From an uncultured Alphaproteobacteria bacterium (GTDB lineage Bacteria; Pseudomonadota; Alphaproteobacteria; Rhizobiales; Aestuariivirgaceae): a DNA stretch of 64,000 bases. Shown piece by piece: positions 57,179 to 64,000 of this stretch. The stretch covers positions 124,001-188,000 of the forward strand of contig CAMFKI010000003.1 in assembly GCA_945957365.1 (NCBI GenBank). Direction: 5' to 3'. Made by a program: the position numbers and the translations under genes. Position 1 is the first letter of the stretch. Each line of letters starts with the position of its first letter. The notes beneath the pieces were generated by a model. It was given only the letters and a program-made list of their open reading frames with translations. It did no database searches and was not told the origin of the DNA.

Positions 57179-57617
57179 AGCTTTCGGGCATGTGCCGGAA
57201 GCGTGCTGCCATGTCTTCAGGCAATCGCCTGGGTCGCCCCCGGCCATCGACCAGCGCCACGGTCACGTCAGCCTTGAAGACGGTGTTGCCCATGAGCATC
57301 ACCTGCTGGGCGATCTGGATGCGGGCGCCGGCCATGTCCACGAAACCTGTGTGGACTTCGAGGAGGTCATCGAGACGGGCGGGTCTGAGGAAGTCGCAGA
57401 CCATTCGGCGGACGACGAAATTGATGTCCTGGAAGCTGGACTGGTGAATGCCGAGAAGCCTCAGGCAGTCCGACCGGGCGCGTTCACAGAAGGCCACGTA
57501 GCGCGCGTGGTAGACGACGCCGCCGGCGTCGGTATCCTCGTAGTAGATGCGAATTGGCATGATGTGGTTGCCATTCTGGATGCGGCCCGAGATGCCTGGC
57601 CATGCACTCTCAGGCAT
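57177..57617 (-). CDS. ybgC: Tol-Pal-associated acyl-CoA thioesterase YbgC
   Basis: A 146-residue hotdog-fold thioesterase with the 4-hydroxybenzoyl-CoA-thioesterase-like motif [15 protein letters not shown] and the catalytic region YYEDTDAGG. It hydrolyses acyl-CoA thioesters and sits with tol-pal genes in most proteobacteria. The ATG at 57617 overlaps the ruvB stop; an internal ATG at 57560 is possible. It is separated from tolQ by about 210 bases. Confidence 0.92.
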   Translation of the reverse strand: MPESAWPGISGRIQNGNHIMPIRIYYEDTDAGGVVYHARYVAFCERARSDCLRLLGIHQSSFQDINFVVRRMVCDFLRPARLDDLLEVHTGFVDMAGARIQIAQQVMLMGNTVFKADVTVALVDGRGRPRRLPEDMAARFRHMPES

Positions 57618-58653
57618 CGGATTCGTCCAGCGGCAGGACGCCCTGCATGATCTCGGGACGCTGCGGAACGGCGAAGCCCATGTGACGGAATGCGTGCGGC
57701 GTGAGCAAACGCCCACGTGGCGTGCGGTTGAGGAATCCCATCTGCAGCAAATAGGGCTCGACGATGTCTTCCAGCGCATCGCGCGACTCGGACAACGAGG
57801 CCGCAATGGTATCGATGCCGACGGGGCCGCCGCCGAAGTTGAGCGCAATGCATTTCAGGTAGCGATGGTCGAGCGAGTCGAGACCCTTCGAATCGACGTC
57901 GAGCGCGGAGAGCGCACGGTCCGCGAGCCTGACGTCGATCACCGCCACCCGCTCCACGGCCGCGAAGTCGCGCACCCGGCGCAGCAGCCGTCCGGCGATG
58001 CGCGGCGTGCCGCGGGCACGGCGGGCGATTTCCACAGCACCATCCTCCGAAATGCCGATCTGCATGACGCGCGCGCCGCGCTTGACGATTTCGAGCAGCT
58101 CGCCCTCGTTGTAGAAATCGAGCCGCACCGGAATGCCGAACCGGTCGCGCAGCGGCGTGGTGAGAAGGCCGGTCCGGGTCGTGGCGCCGACGAGCGTGAA
58201 CTTGGCGAGATCGATCTTCACCGAGCGCGCCGCGGGGCCCTCGCCGATGATGAGGTCGAGCTGGAAATCCTCCATCGCCGGATAGAGCACCTCCTCCACC
58301 GCCGGGTTCAGGCGGTGGATCTCGTCGATGAACAGGACGTCGCGCTCCTCGAGATTGGTGAGCAGCGCTGCAAGATCGCCCGCCTTGGCGATGATCGGGC
58401 CGGAAGTCGCCTTGAAGTTGACGCCGAGCTCGCGCGACATGATCTGGGCGAGCGTGGTCTTGCCGAGGCCGGGGGGACCCGCGAACAGCACATGGTCCAG
58501 GGCCTCGCCGCGCGCCTTGGCCGCCTCGATGAAGATGCGCAGGTTCTGCTTGGCCTTGGACTGGCCGATGAATTCCTCCAGCCGCTGCGGCCGGAGATGC
58601 GTGTCGATGGCGTCTTCGGGCGTCTTGTGGGGTTCGCGGACGGGCGTCGTCAT
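57610..58653 (-). CDS. ruvB: Holliday junction helicase ATPase RuvB
   Basis: A 347-residue AAA+ motor of branch migration. Walker A is [12 protein letters not shown], Walker B is [16 protein letters not shown], sensor and arginine finger regions ([20 protein letters not shown]) are intact. The start overlaps the ruvA stop by four bases. Confidence 0.98.
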   Translation of the reverse strand: MTTPVREPHKTPEDAIDTHLRPQRLEEFIGQSKAKQNLRIFIEAAKARGEALDHVLFAGPPGLGKTTLAQIMSRELGVNFKATSGPIIAKAGDLAALLTNLEERDVLFIDEIHRLNPAVEEVLYPAMEDFQLDLIIGEGPAARSVKIDLAKFTLVGATTRTGLLTTPLRDRFGIPVRLDFYNEGELLEIVKRGARVMQIGISEDGAVEIARRARGTPRIAGRLLRRVRDFAAVERVAVIDVRLADRALSALDVDSKGLDSLDHRYLKCIALNFGGGPVGIDTIAASLSESRDALEDIVEPYLLQMGFLNRTPRGRLLTPHAFRHMGFAVPQRPEIMQGVLPLDESDA

Positions 58654-59267
58654 GCCAGCGCCAGCTCCTTCAGGGCCAGGCGGATGAGTTTCTCCGTGGG
58701 CTGATCATCGCCCGCCTTGCGCATTGCGGCGGAAACGGCCGCACCCGCCTGCGCCTGCCCGTAACCCAGGTTGACGAGGGCGGAGACGGCGTCTGCCGCC
58801 GCCGTGGGCCGCGGCGCATCGAGTTCGGCCGCGAGCTTCGCCACGTCCTGGCCGATGGGCGTGAAGGCCGGCGTCTTGTCTTTCAGTTCGAGCACGATGC
58901 GCTCGGCGAGCTTCTTGCCGACGCCATTGGCTCGCCCGATCATCGCCTTGTCCTGCAGGGCGACCGCATTGCCGATTTCGGAGGTGGAGAGCGTGGAGAG
59001 GATGGCGAGCGCCACCTTGGTGCCTACCCCCTGCACCGACTGCAGCAGGCGGAACCACTCGCGCTCGGAGACGGTGGCGAAGCCGACGAGGCGGATCATG
59101 TCCTGGCTCACCAGCATCTCGGTGTGGATTTCGGCGAATTCGCCGGGGCCCGGCAGCGCCGCAAGGGTCTTCGACGAGCAGGAGACGTGGTAGCCCACAC
59201 CATTCACGTCGATCACCAGCCAGTCGGCACCCGCGGCATCGATCCGGCCCTTGAGTTTCGCGATCAT
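58650..59267 (-). CDS. ruvA: Holliday junction-binding protein RuvA
   Basis: A 205-residue tetrameric protein with an N-terminal OB fold ([20 protein letters not shown]), two helix-hairpin-helix motifs ([35 protein letters not shown]) and a C-terminal domain III that contacts RuvB. It binds the junction and directs RuvB. ruvC is 151 bases upstream, with a palindromic repeat between. Confidence 0.97.
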   Translation of the reverse strand: MIAKLKGRIDAAGADWLVIDVNGVGYHVSCSSKTLAALPGPGEFAEIHTEMLVSQDMIRLVGFATVSEREWFRLLQSVQGVGTKVALAILSTLSTSEIGNAVALQDKAMIGRANGVGKKLAERIVLELKDKTPAFTPIGQDVAKLAAELDAPRPTAAADAVSALVNLGYGQAQAGAAVSAAMRKAGDDQPTEKLIRLALKELALA

Positions 59268-59293
59268 CCTGCCCCCAACATTCCCTCACTGCC

Positions 59294-59377
59294 GTCATCC
59301 CGGCGAAGGCCGGGAACCCGCTTCTGGCGACCGCATGTGCTGACACAAAGCTGGATCCCGGCCTTCGCCGGGATGAC
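59294..59377. repeat. Intergenic palindrome of the GTCATCCCGGCGAAGGCCGGG type
   Basis: GTCATCCCGGCGAAGGCCGGGA (59294-59315) and its near reverse complement (59353-59377) flank a 37-base spacer. Each arm also makes a small CCGGC...GCCGG hairpin. This sequence type is a dispersed intergenic repeat in many alphaproteobacterial genomes. It separates ruvA from ruvC and may affect mRNA stability or termination. Confidence 0.85.
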
Positions 59378-59418
59378 GGTGCAGGAGGGGTGAGGTGTAA
59401 ACACCGCCCGAGAACAAG

Positions 59419-59922
59419 TCAAGAACGCGCCAGAACTTCGGCCAGCCGCTGCGAGCCGCGATAATGCGCGTGGCAGATGGCGACCGCCAGCGCGTCGGTG
59501 GAGTCCGCCGTGCGCATCTTGGCCTTGGGGAGCAGCAGCCTGACCATGTGCTTGACCTGATCCTTTTCGGCATGGCCCGCACCCACCACGGCCTTCTTGA
59601 CGGTGTTGGGGGCATATTCCGACACCGGCAGCTTGAGCATGGCGGGCGCCAGCATCAGGACACCCCTCGCCTGACCGAGCTTCAGCGTGGCGCGGGCGTC
59701 GGTGTTGACGAAGGTCTCTTCAACCGCCGCCTCGTCGGGGTCGAACTCCCTGAGGATCTCCACCAGCTGGGCATGGAGCTGCAGGAGCCGCTCGGCCAGC
59801 GAGGCGTCGCCATCGGAATGGATGGCGCCATCGGCGACATAGGTGAGCCTGGAGCCCTCCTGGCTGATGACCCCCCAGCCGGTGTTGCGGAGGCCGGGGT
59901 CGATGCCGATGATTCTGACCAT
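59419..59922 (-). CDS. ruvC: Holliday junction resolvase RuvC
   Basis: A 167-residue RNase H-fold endonuclease. The catalytic Asp is in [14 protein letters not shown] (Asp7), and Glu67-68 in VEETFVN and a C-terminal [14 protein letters not shown] supply the other acidic residues. It cuts junctions moved by RuvAB. yebC lies 17 bases upstream. Confidence 0.97.
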   Translation of the reverse strand: MVRIIGIDPGLRNTGWGVISQEGSRLTYVADGAIHSDGDASLAERLLQLHAQLVEILREFDPDEAAVEETFVNTDARATLKLGQARGVLMLAPAMLKLPVSEYAPNTVKKAVVGAGHAEKDQVKHMVRLLLPKAKMRTADSTDALAVAICHAHYRGSQRLAEVLARS

Positions 59923-59939
59923 CGTCAGAATCTAGCACA

Positions 59940-60689
59940 TCACTCGCCGTTGAGCTTCGCCATCACGTCGTCGGGGATGTCGGCATTGGAGAACACCACC
60001 TGCACGTCGTCGTCCTCGTCCAGCGAATCGACCAGCTTCAGCAGGCTCTCGGCCTTTTCCTGGTCGACCGGGGCCATGGTCTGCGGCTTCCACACGATCT
60101 TGACCGAGGTCGCCTCGCCGAACTTGGCCGCAAGCGCCGAGGAGACTTCGCCGATCGATTCGAAGGCGCAGGTGACGGTGTGCCCGCTCTCGTCGGAGAC
60201 CACGTCGTCGGCGCCGGCATCGATGGCGGCCTCCAGCATGGCGTCGCCGCTCGCCTTGGCGGCCGGGTAGACGATCTCGCCCACCCGCGCGAACATGAAG
60301 GCCACCGAGCCCGATTCACCCAGGTTGCCGCCGTACTTGGCGAACAGCGAGCGGACGTTGGAGGCGGTGCGGTTGCGGTTGTCGGTCAGCGCCTCGACGA
60401 TGACGGCAACGCCGCCCGGGCCATAGCCCTCGTAGCGCACGTTGTCGTAATTCTCGGCATCGCCGCCGATGGCCTTCTTGATGGCGCGCTCGATATTGTC
60501 CTTGGGCATGCTTTCGGCCCGCGCGTTCTGGATGGCGAGGCGCAGGCGGGCATTGGCGTCGGGGTCCGGCAGGCCGGCCTTGGCCGCCACGGTGATTTCG
60601 CGCGACAGCTTCGAGAAGGCCTTGGCGCGCACCGCGTCCTGCTTGCCCTTGCGGTGCATGATGTTCTTGAACTGTGAATGGCCGGCCAT
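59940..60689 (-). CDS. yebC: YebC/PmpR-family transcriptional regulator
   Basis: A 249-residue cytoplasmic protein of the YebC family, with the usual start [18 protein letters not shown] and [21 protein letters not shown]. Family members are DNA-binding regulators or translation factors that help polyproline synthesis. GAGGG precedes the ATG. It is the first gene of the ruv run. Confidence 0.96.
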   Translation of the reverse strand: MAGHSQFKNIMHRKGKQDAVRAKAFSKLSREITVAAKAGLPDPDANARLRLAIQNARAESMPKDNIERAIKKAIGGDAENYDNVRYEGYGPGGVAVIVEALTDNRNRTASNVRSLFAKYGGNLGESGSVAFMFARVGEIVYPAAKASGDAMLEAAIDAGADDVVSDESGHTVTCAFESIGEVSSALAAKFGEATSVKIVWKPQTMAPVDQEKAESLLKLVDSLDEDDDVQVVFSNADIPDDVMAKLNGE

Positions 60690-60824
60690 GGAACCCTCGA
60701 GACGAACGGAATTGTGCTTGGGGCGCCTTATAGACAAGCCCCCCCGGGGGAAACAAGCCGCTTAACCATCCCTTAAACCCGCCCCGGCCAAGCTTCTTCC
60801 ATCCGTTGCGTGGAGTGAGTGAGC

Positions 60825-61148
60825 ATGAAGGCGGGACCTGGCTTGATCAATGAATTGTGCTTTGCGGCGGAGGGCCTGTCCGGAACGGCAGCCGCCTCCT
60901 CGCTGCGGAAGCTCGGCTCGATCATGGACACCGCGCCCTCCGGCCGCCTGTTCGGCGCCATTTCCACCCTCTCCGACATGTCCGCCAGGGCCGCCCGGGC
61001 CCTGGAGGAGGGCGCCCGCGACATCGGCCGCAACGACGGCAATGCCGCCGCCCGCATCGGCGAAGCCCTGCTGCATATGGACGGCCTCGCCGAAATCTCC
61101 GAAACTGTTCCCCTTCCGGCTCCGGACCAGCGCCGCGCGACGCGCTGA
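60825..61148 (+). CDS. Small helical protein of unknown function
   Basis: A 107-residue soluble protein, mostly Ala/Gly/Ser-rich helix (SSLRKLGSIMDTAPSGRLFGAIS and ARALEEGARDIGRNDG), with no signal or membrane segment. GGAG lies upstream of the ATG. It is divergent from yebC. No family recognised. Confidence 0.6.
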   Translation: MKAGPGLINELCFAAEGLSGTAAASSLRKLGSIMDTAPSGRLFGAISTLSDMSARAARALEEGARDIGRNDGNAAARIGEALLHMDGLAEISETVPLPAPDQRRATR

Positions 61149-61233
61149 AGCAAGCACCCCGGATCCGGTCGAGTGACCGCCCCTTCAATTCCAGGAGCGG
61201 AAGTTCGAGGTCGGCTATCGAAGGGGGCGTGAA

Positions 61234-61815
61234 GTGGGCAAAGGCAGGCTGGAGGCCTTCAGCGATGGGGTGATTGCCATCATCATCACCATCATGGTTC
61301 TCGATCTCAAAGTGCCGCACGGCGTGGAACTGGAAAACCTGCGCGAACTGGTGCCGGTGTTCTTCTGCTACGTGCTGAGCTTCATCTACGTCGGCATCTA
61401 CTGGAACAACCATCACCACCTCCTGCACACCGTGAAGCGGGTGAGCGGCAGCATGCTGTGGGCCAATCTGTTCCTGCTCTTTTGGCTGTCCCTCATACCC
61501 TTCACCACGGGCTGGATGGGCGAGAACCACTTCGCGCAATGGCCGGTCTTCCTCTATGCGTTGAACCTGCTGATGGCGGGCGTGGCCTATACTGTCCTGG
61601 TTCTGCGCATCGAGGCCGTTCACGGCGCGGACTCGGCCCTGGCGCATGCGATCGGCGCGGACTGGAAGGGCAAGTTCTCGCTCGTCGCCTATGTGGTGGC
61701 GATGGCGCTCACCTTCGTCGCCCCGGCCCTCGCGGTTGCCGTCACGGCCATCGTGGCGCTGGGCTGGCTGGTGCCTGACAGGCGCATCGAGATTGCCCTG
61801 GCCAAGGACGATTGA
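61234..61815 (+). CDS. TMEM175-like (DUF1211) potassium channel
   Basis: A 193-residue membrane protein with about six transmembrane segments. The opening RLEAFSDGVIAIIITIMVLDL carries the RxxxFSD motif that defines TMEM175 channels. A typical HH-containing loop (YWNNHHHLLH) follows. These tetrameric channels conduct K+ across the inner membrane. The start is GTG with AAGGGGG upstream. It follows the small protein at 60825 and may be co-transcribed. Confidence 0.9.
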   Translation: MGKGRLEAFSDGVIAIIITIMVLDLKVPHGVELENLRELVPVFFCYVLSFIYVGIYWNNHHHLLHTVKRVSGSMLWANLFLLFWLSLIPFTTGWMGENHFAQWPVFLYALNLLMAGVAYTVLVLRIEAVHGADSALAHAIGADWKGKFSLVAYVVAMALTFVAPALAVAVTAIVALGWLVPDRRIEIALAKDD

Positions 61816-61845
61816 AGCGCCGGCGACAGCGCGTGAGGAGCAGCC

Positions 61846-62799
61846 TCACACCACCTCGTCGGGCGCAAAGGGGCATTGCCGCGAGGCGTCTGTCTCGATC
61901 TGGAATGTCGGGTGGCCGATGCGGTGATGCTCCCTGAGGCGCGCCCCGGCATCGACCAGGAACTGGTCGCCGGGGTGGCCGCCGGGCATGACCAGGTGGC
62001 AGGACAGGGCAGTCTCGGTGGTCGACAGCGGCCACACGTGGAGGTCATGGACATCGGCGACACCGGGAAGTCCGGCGAGATCGCGCTTCACCGCCGGGAG
62101 GTCGACCGAGGCCGGAACGCCCGCCACGGCGAGCGTGAGCGACTGGCGCAGGATGCCCCAGGTGGCCAGCACGATCACCAGGTTGACGGCGAGGCTCACC
62201 ACGGGGTCAACCCACTGCCAGCCCGTCCACAGGATCACCAGCCCCGCCACGACGACGCCTGCCGAAACCCCGGCATCTGCCATCATGTGCAGGAAGGCGG
62301 CGTGAACGTTGAGATCGCCCTTGCGCCCGGACGCGAAAAGCAGGGCCGTGGCGCCGTTGATGACGATGCCCACTGCCGCCACCGCCATGACGATGCCGGC
62401 GACCACCGGCTCTGGGTGGATCAGCCGCTGCACCGCCTCCCAGGAGATGGCGCCGACGGCGATGAGCAGCAGCAGGGCATTGAAGAGGGCGGCCAGGATC
62501 GAGCTCTGCCCGAGGCCGAAGGTGTAATTCGCCGTGGGCCGGCGGCGCGACAGCACATAGGCGCCCCATGCCATGACGAGACCGAGGCCGTCGCCCAGAT
62601 TGTGCCCGGCATCGGCGAGCAGCGCCATCGAGTTGCCGAGGAAGCCGGCGAAGGCCTCCACCACCACGAAGCCCAGGTTCAGCGCGGTGCCGATGGCGAA
62701 GGCCGCACCGAACGAGGCCGGCGCGTGGGAATGGCCGGCGTGGGAGTGGGCGTGGCGTCCATGGCCATGATCGTGGTGGTCGTGATGATGCTCGGTCAA
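61846..62799 (-). CDS. Cation diffusion facilitator (metal exporter)
   Basis: A 317-residue CDF transporter with a His-rich N-terminus (about 4-26), six transmembrane segments and the metal-binding HDxxD-type pattern (ALLADAGHNLGDG in TM2 and AAFLHMMADAGVSAG in TM5). The C-terminal cytoplasmic domain has VHDLHVWPLS. It exports zinc, cobalt or nickel in exchange for protons; the His-rich start suggests a ZitB/DmeF-type member. No regulator is adjacent. Confidence 0.93.
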   Translation of the reverse strand: MTEHHHDHHDHGHGRHAHSHAGHSHAPASFGAAFAIGTALNLGFVVVEAFAGFLGNSMALLADAGHNLGDGLGLVMAWGAYVLSRRRPTANYTFGLGQSSILAALFNALLLLIAVGAISWEAVQRLIHPEPVVAGIVMAVAAVGIVINGATALLFASGRKGDLNVHAAFLHMMADAGVSAGVVVAGLVILWTGWQWVDPVVSLAVNLVIVLATWGILRQSLTLAVAGVPASVDLPAVKRDLAGLPGVADVHDLHVWPLSTTETALSCHLVMPGGHPGDQFLVDAGARLREHHRIGHPTFQIETDASRQCPFAPDEVV

Positions 62800-62975
62800 G
62801 GGCGCGCTTCCGGGGTGTCATTTCTCATCGGCTTCGACGAAGAAAAAATCAACCGCGACGGAGCCTCAGGTCCAATGCCCTCTCCCCCGCGTCGCACTGG
62901 CTCGCCCGCCGAGGCCATTGCTGTCCTTAGGTCAGGGTGCTAGCCTCTGCGTCGATGGCGAGCAGGGGTTGTGAA

Positions 62976-63626
62976 ATGAAATCGATTAAATGCGCGATTT
63001 TGGCAGCGGCTGCACTGGTTTCCGGCAGTCTGATTCACCCTGCGAACGCTGCCGTCGAATACGTCAGGATCTGCAGTCTCTATGGCGCGGGCTGGTTCTA
63101 CTATCCCGGCTCCGACAGCTGCGTGAACCTGTATACCGGGGAGACCCGTAAGGCCACGGAAGACGGGGTCTTCTCGAGCCTGGTGACGAGATCGCCGGGG
63201 TATTGGGTCATGCGGCCAGAACTGGCCTGTCTCGGCCGGGTGCAATGGATCGGGACCTTCAGGCCGGCCGACCTCACGCTGAACACCGTGACAGCAGCCT
63301 ACGAGACGCGCACCGTGCCGTTCACCCTGGGCAAGAAGGAGTTCATCTCGAGCCTCATGATGAGCGGCGGCTTTGGCGATCCGGCCAAGGGCTTCTGCAT
63401 TTCGGTGAAGGATTCCGGTGGCAAGAGCCAGGTTCTGGGCTGCGCCGACATGACCTCGCTCATCGGCAGTCCCGCCACCTGGCAGATTTCGCCCGTGCGG
63501 TCGACGCCGCCGACGACGTTCACCGCGCCGTTCTCCTTCATGGGCAGCAATGCCGACGTGAAGTGGTCAAGCCTTCCCGCGACGGGCAGCATCACCCTGT
63601 CGGCCTGCATTCAGTCGGTGCTCTAG
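62976..63626 (+). CDS. Exported protein with a porin-like N-terminus
   Basis: A 216-residue protein with a signal peptide (about 1-25, ending ANA). The mature start VEYVRICSLYGAGWFYYPG resembles the N-terminus of rhizobial porins (Porin_2), but the chain is only half the usual length and the rest does not look like a porin barrel. It has several Cys and a C-terminal beta-rich part (PFSFMGSNADVKWSSLPATGSITL). GGGG precedes the ATG. It may be an unusual outer-membrane or secreted protein; function unknown. Confidence 0.65.
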   Translation: MKSIKCAILAAAALVSGSLIHPANAAVEYVRICSLYGAGWFYYPGSDSCVNLYTGETRKATEDGVFSSLVTRSPGYWVMRPELACLGRVQWIGTFRPADLTLNTVTAAYETRTVPFTLGKKEFISSLMMSGGFGDPAKGFCISVKDSGGKSQVLGCADMTSLIGSPATWQISPVRSTPPTTFTAPFSFMGSNADVKWSSLPATGSITLSACIQSVL

Positions 63627-63666
63627 GCCGGAATCGAGAACCCTTCCCCGGCCCGTCCCGGCCGCC

Positions 63667-64000
63667 TCAGCTGGGCGCCACGCCCCTGAGGCGTTCCGAG
63701 CGGCGGCGCAGCAGTTCGAGCGTCACCAGCATGGCGGTCGAGATCAGCACCAGCACGGTGGCCGCGGCGGTGATCGTCGGCGAGATCATCTCGCGGATGC
63801 CGGAGAACATCTGCAGCGGCAGCGTGCGGTCCTCCGGGCTGGCGAGGAACAGCACCACAACCACTTCGTCGAACGAGGTGACGAAGGCGAAGAGCGCGCC
63901 CGAGATCATGCCCGGCAGGATCAGCGGCATCACCACGCGGAAGAACACCGTGTGGGGCGCCGCACCGCAGGAGGCGCCGGCGCGCATCAGCGTCTTGTCG
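63667..64000 (-). CDS. ABC transporter permease (PotC/YdcV-like), C-terminal part
   Basis: The visible 111 codons are the C-terminal end of a binding-protein-dependent permease; the gene continues beyond the window. The EAA loop (DKTLMRAGASCGAAPHTVFF followed by RVVMPLILPGM) and two transmembrane segments are seen. The motif resembles spermidine/putrescine and related opine/amine importers. The substrate is not certain without the other subunits. Confidence 0.82.
   Translation of the reverse strand, partial: DKTLMRAGASCGAAPHTVFFRVVMPLILPGMISGALFAFVTSFDEVVVVLFLASPEDRTLPLQMFSGIREMISPTITAAATVLVLISTAMLVTLELLRRRSERLRGVAPS

Overview
The window is high-GC alphaproteobacterial chromosome, most likely from the order Hyphomicrobiales (Rhizobiales). 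The evidence is the cell-cycle pair ctrA and chpT beside fliJ, the DUF1134 envelope gene eipA, an RpoH of the alphaproteobacterial type, the cspA-rpsU pair, the run yebC-ruvCAB-ybgC-tolQRAB-pal-cpoB-tilS-ftsH-folP-glmM, and several GANTC (CcrM) sites in front of cell-cycle or division genes. bchE and bchJ point to an organism that makes bacteriochlorophyll at low oxygen. I would not name a genus from this sequence.

Layout. 1-4.6 kb: cell-cycle and envelope genes (fliJ end, ctrA, chpT, cysQ, eipA, a membrane-anchored coiled-coil protein). 4.6-6.8 kb: bchE-bchJ behind a perfect FNR/FixK-type palindrome and a near-perfect PpsR/CrtJ-type box. 6.9-14.1 kb: accessory genes, with an AraC regulator divergent from a methyltransferase/DUF1330/DUF4242/DUF1127 run, a glycosyltransferase-like/methyltransferase fusion, a META-domain protein and an ABC-2 exporter. 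14.1-19.9 kb: an uncharacterised Cys-rich protein behind an Irr-like palindrome, the DUF3300/DUF2950 exported pair, small exported proteins, cspA and rpsU. 19.9-24.9 kb: a divergent cluster of sulfotransferase-like, TauD-like dioxygenase and TPR/ATP-grasp genes, then an exported protein with four helix-hairpin-helix repeats. 25.0-30.6 kb: a cobalamin riboswitch and bluB, then DUF2892 and an RND efflux pair behind an AT-rich palindrome. 30.6-31.6 kb: two genes of visibly lower GC next to tRNA-Glu(CTC).

31.6-49.7 kb is mostly housekeeping: rluD, rpoH, a CAP-domain protein, an EAL protein, ppk2, an OsmC-like protein, purA, serA, serC, an outer-membrane barrel, glmM, folP and ftsH. 49.8-60.7 kb is the minus-strand tilS-cpoB-pal-pal-tolBARQ-ybgC-ruvBAC-yebC block, with two adjacent pal genes whose OmpA domains are almost identical. 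The last 3.3 kb has a small unknown protein, a TMEM175-like channel, a CDF metal exporter, a porin-start-like exported protein and the end of an ABC permease gene.

How the parts connect. BchE is a cobalamin-dependent radical-SAM enzyme, and bluB under a B12 riboswitch supplies the lower ligand of cobalamin, so B12 supply and anaerobic pigment synthesis meet in one window. CtrA, its phosphotransfer partner ChpT, a flagellar gene and eipA (a CtrA target in Brucella) sit together, and GANTC sites are dense upstream of ctrA and tolQ. The best candidate for an undescribed system is the TPR/ATP-grasp, TauD-like and sulfotransferase-like cluster at 19.9-23.7 kb, which looks like a ligase, an oxygenase and a sulfate-transfer enzyme acting on an unknown substrate. 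All family names here come from reading motifs by eye; no database search was run.
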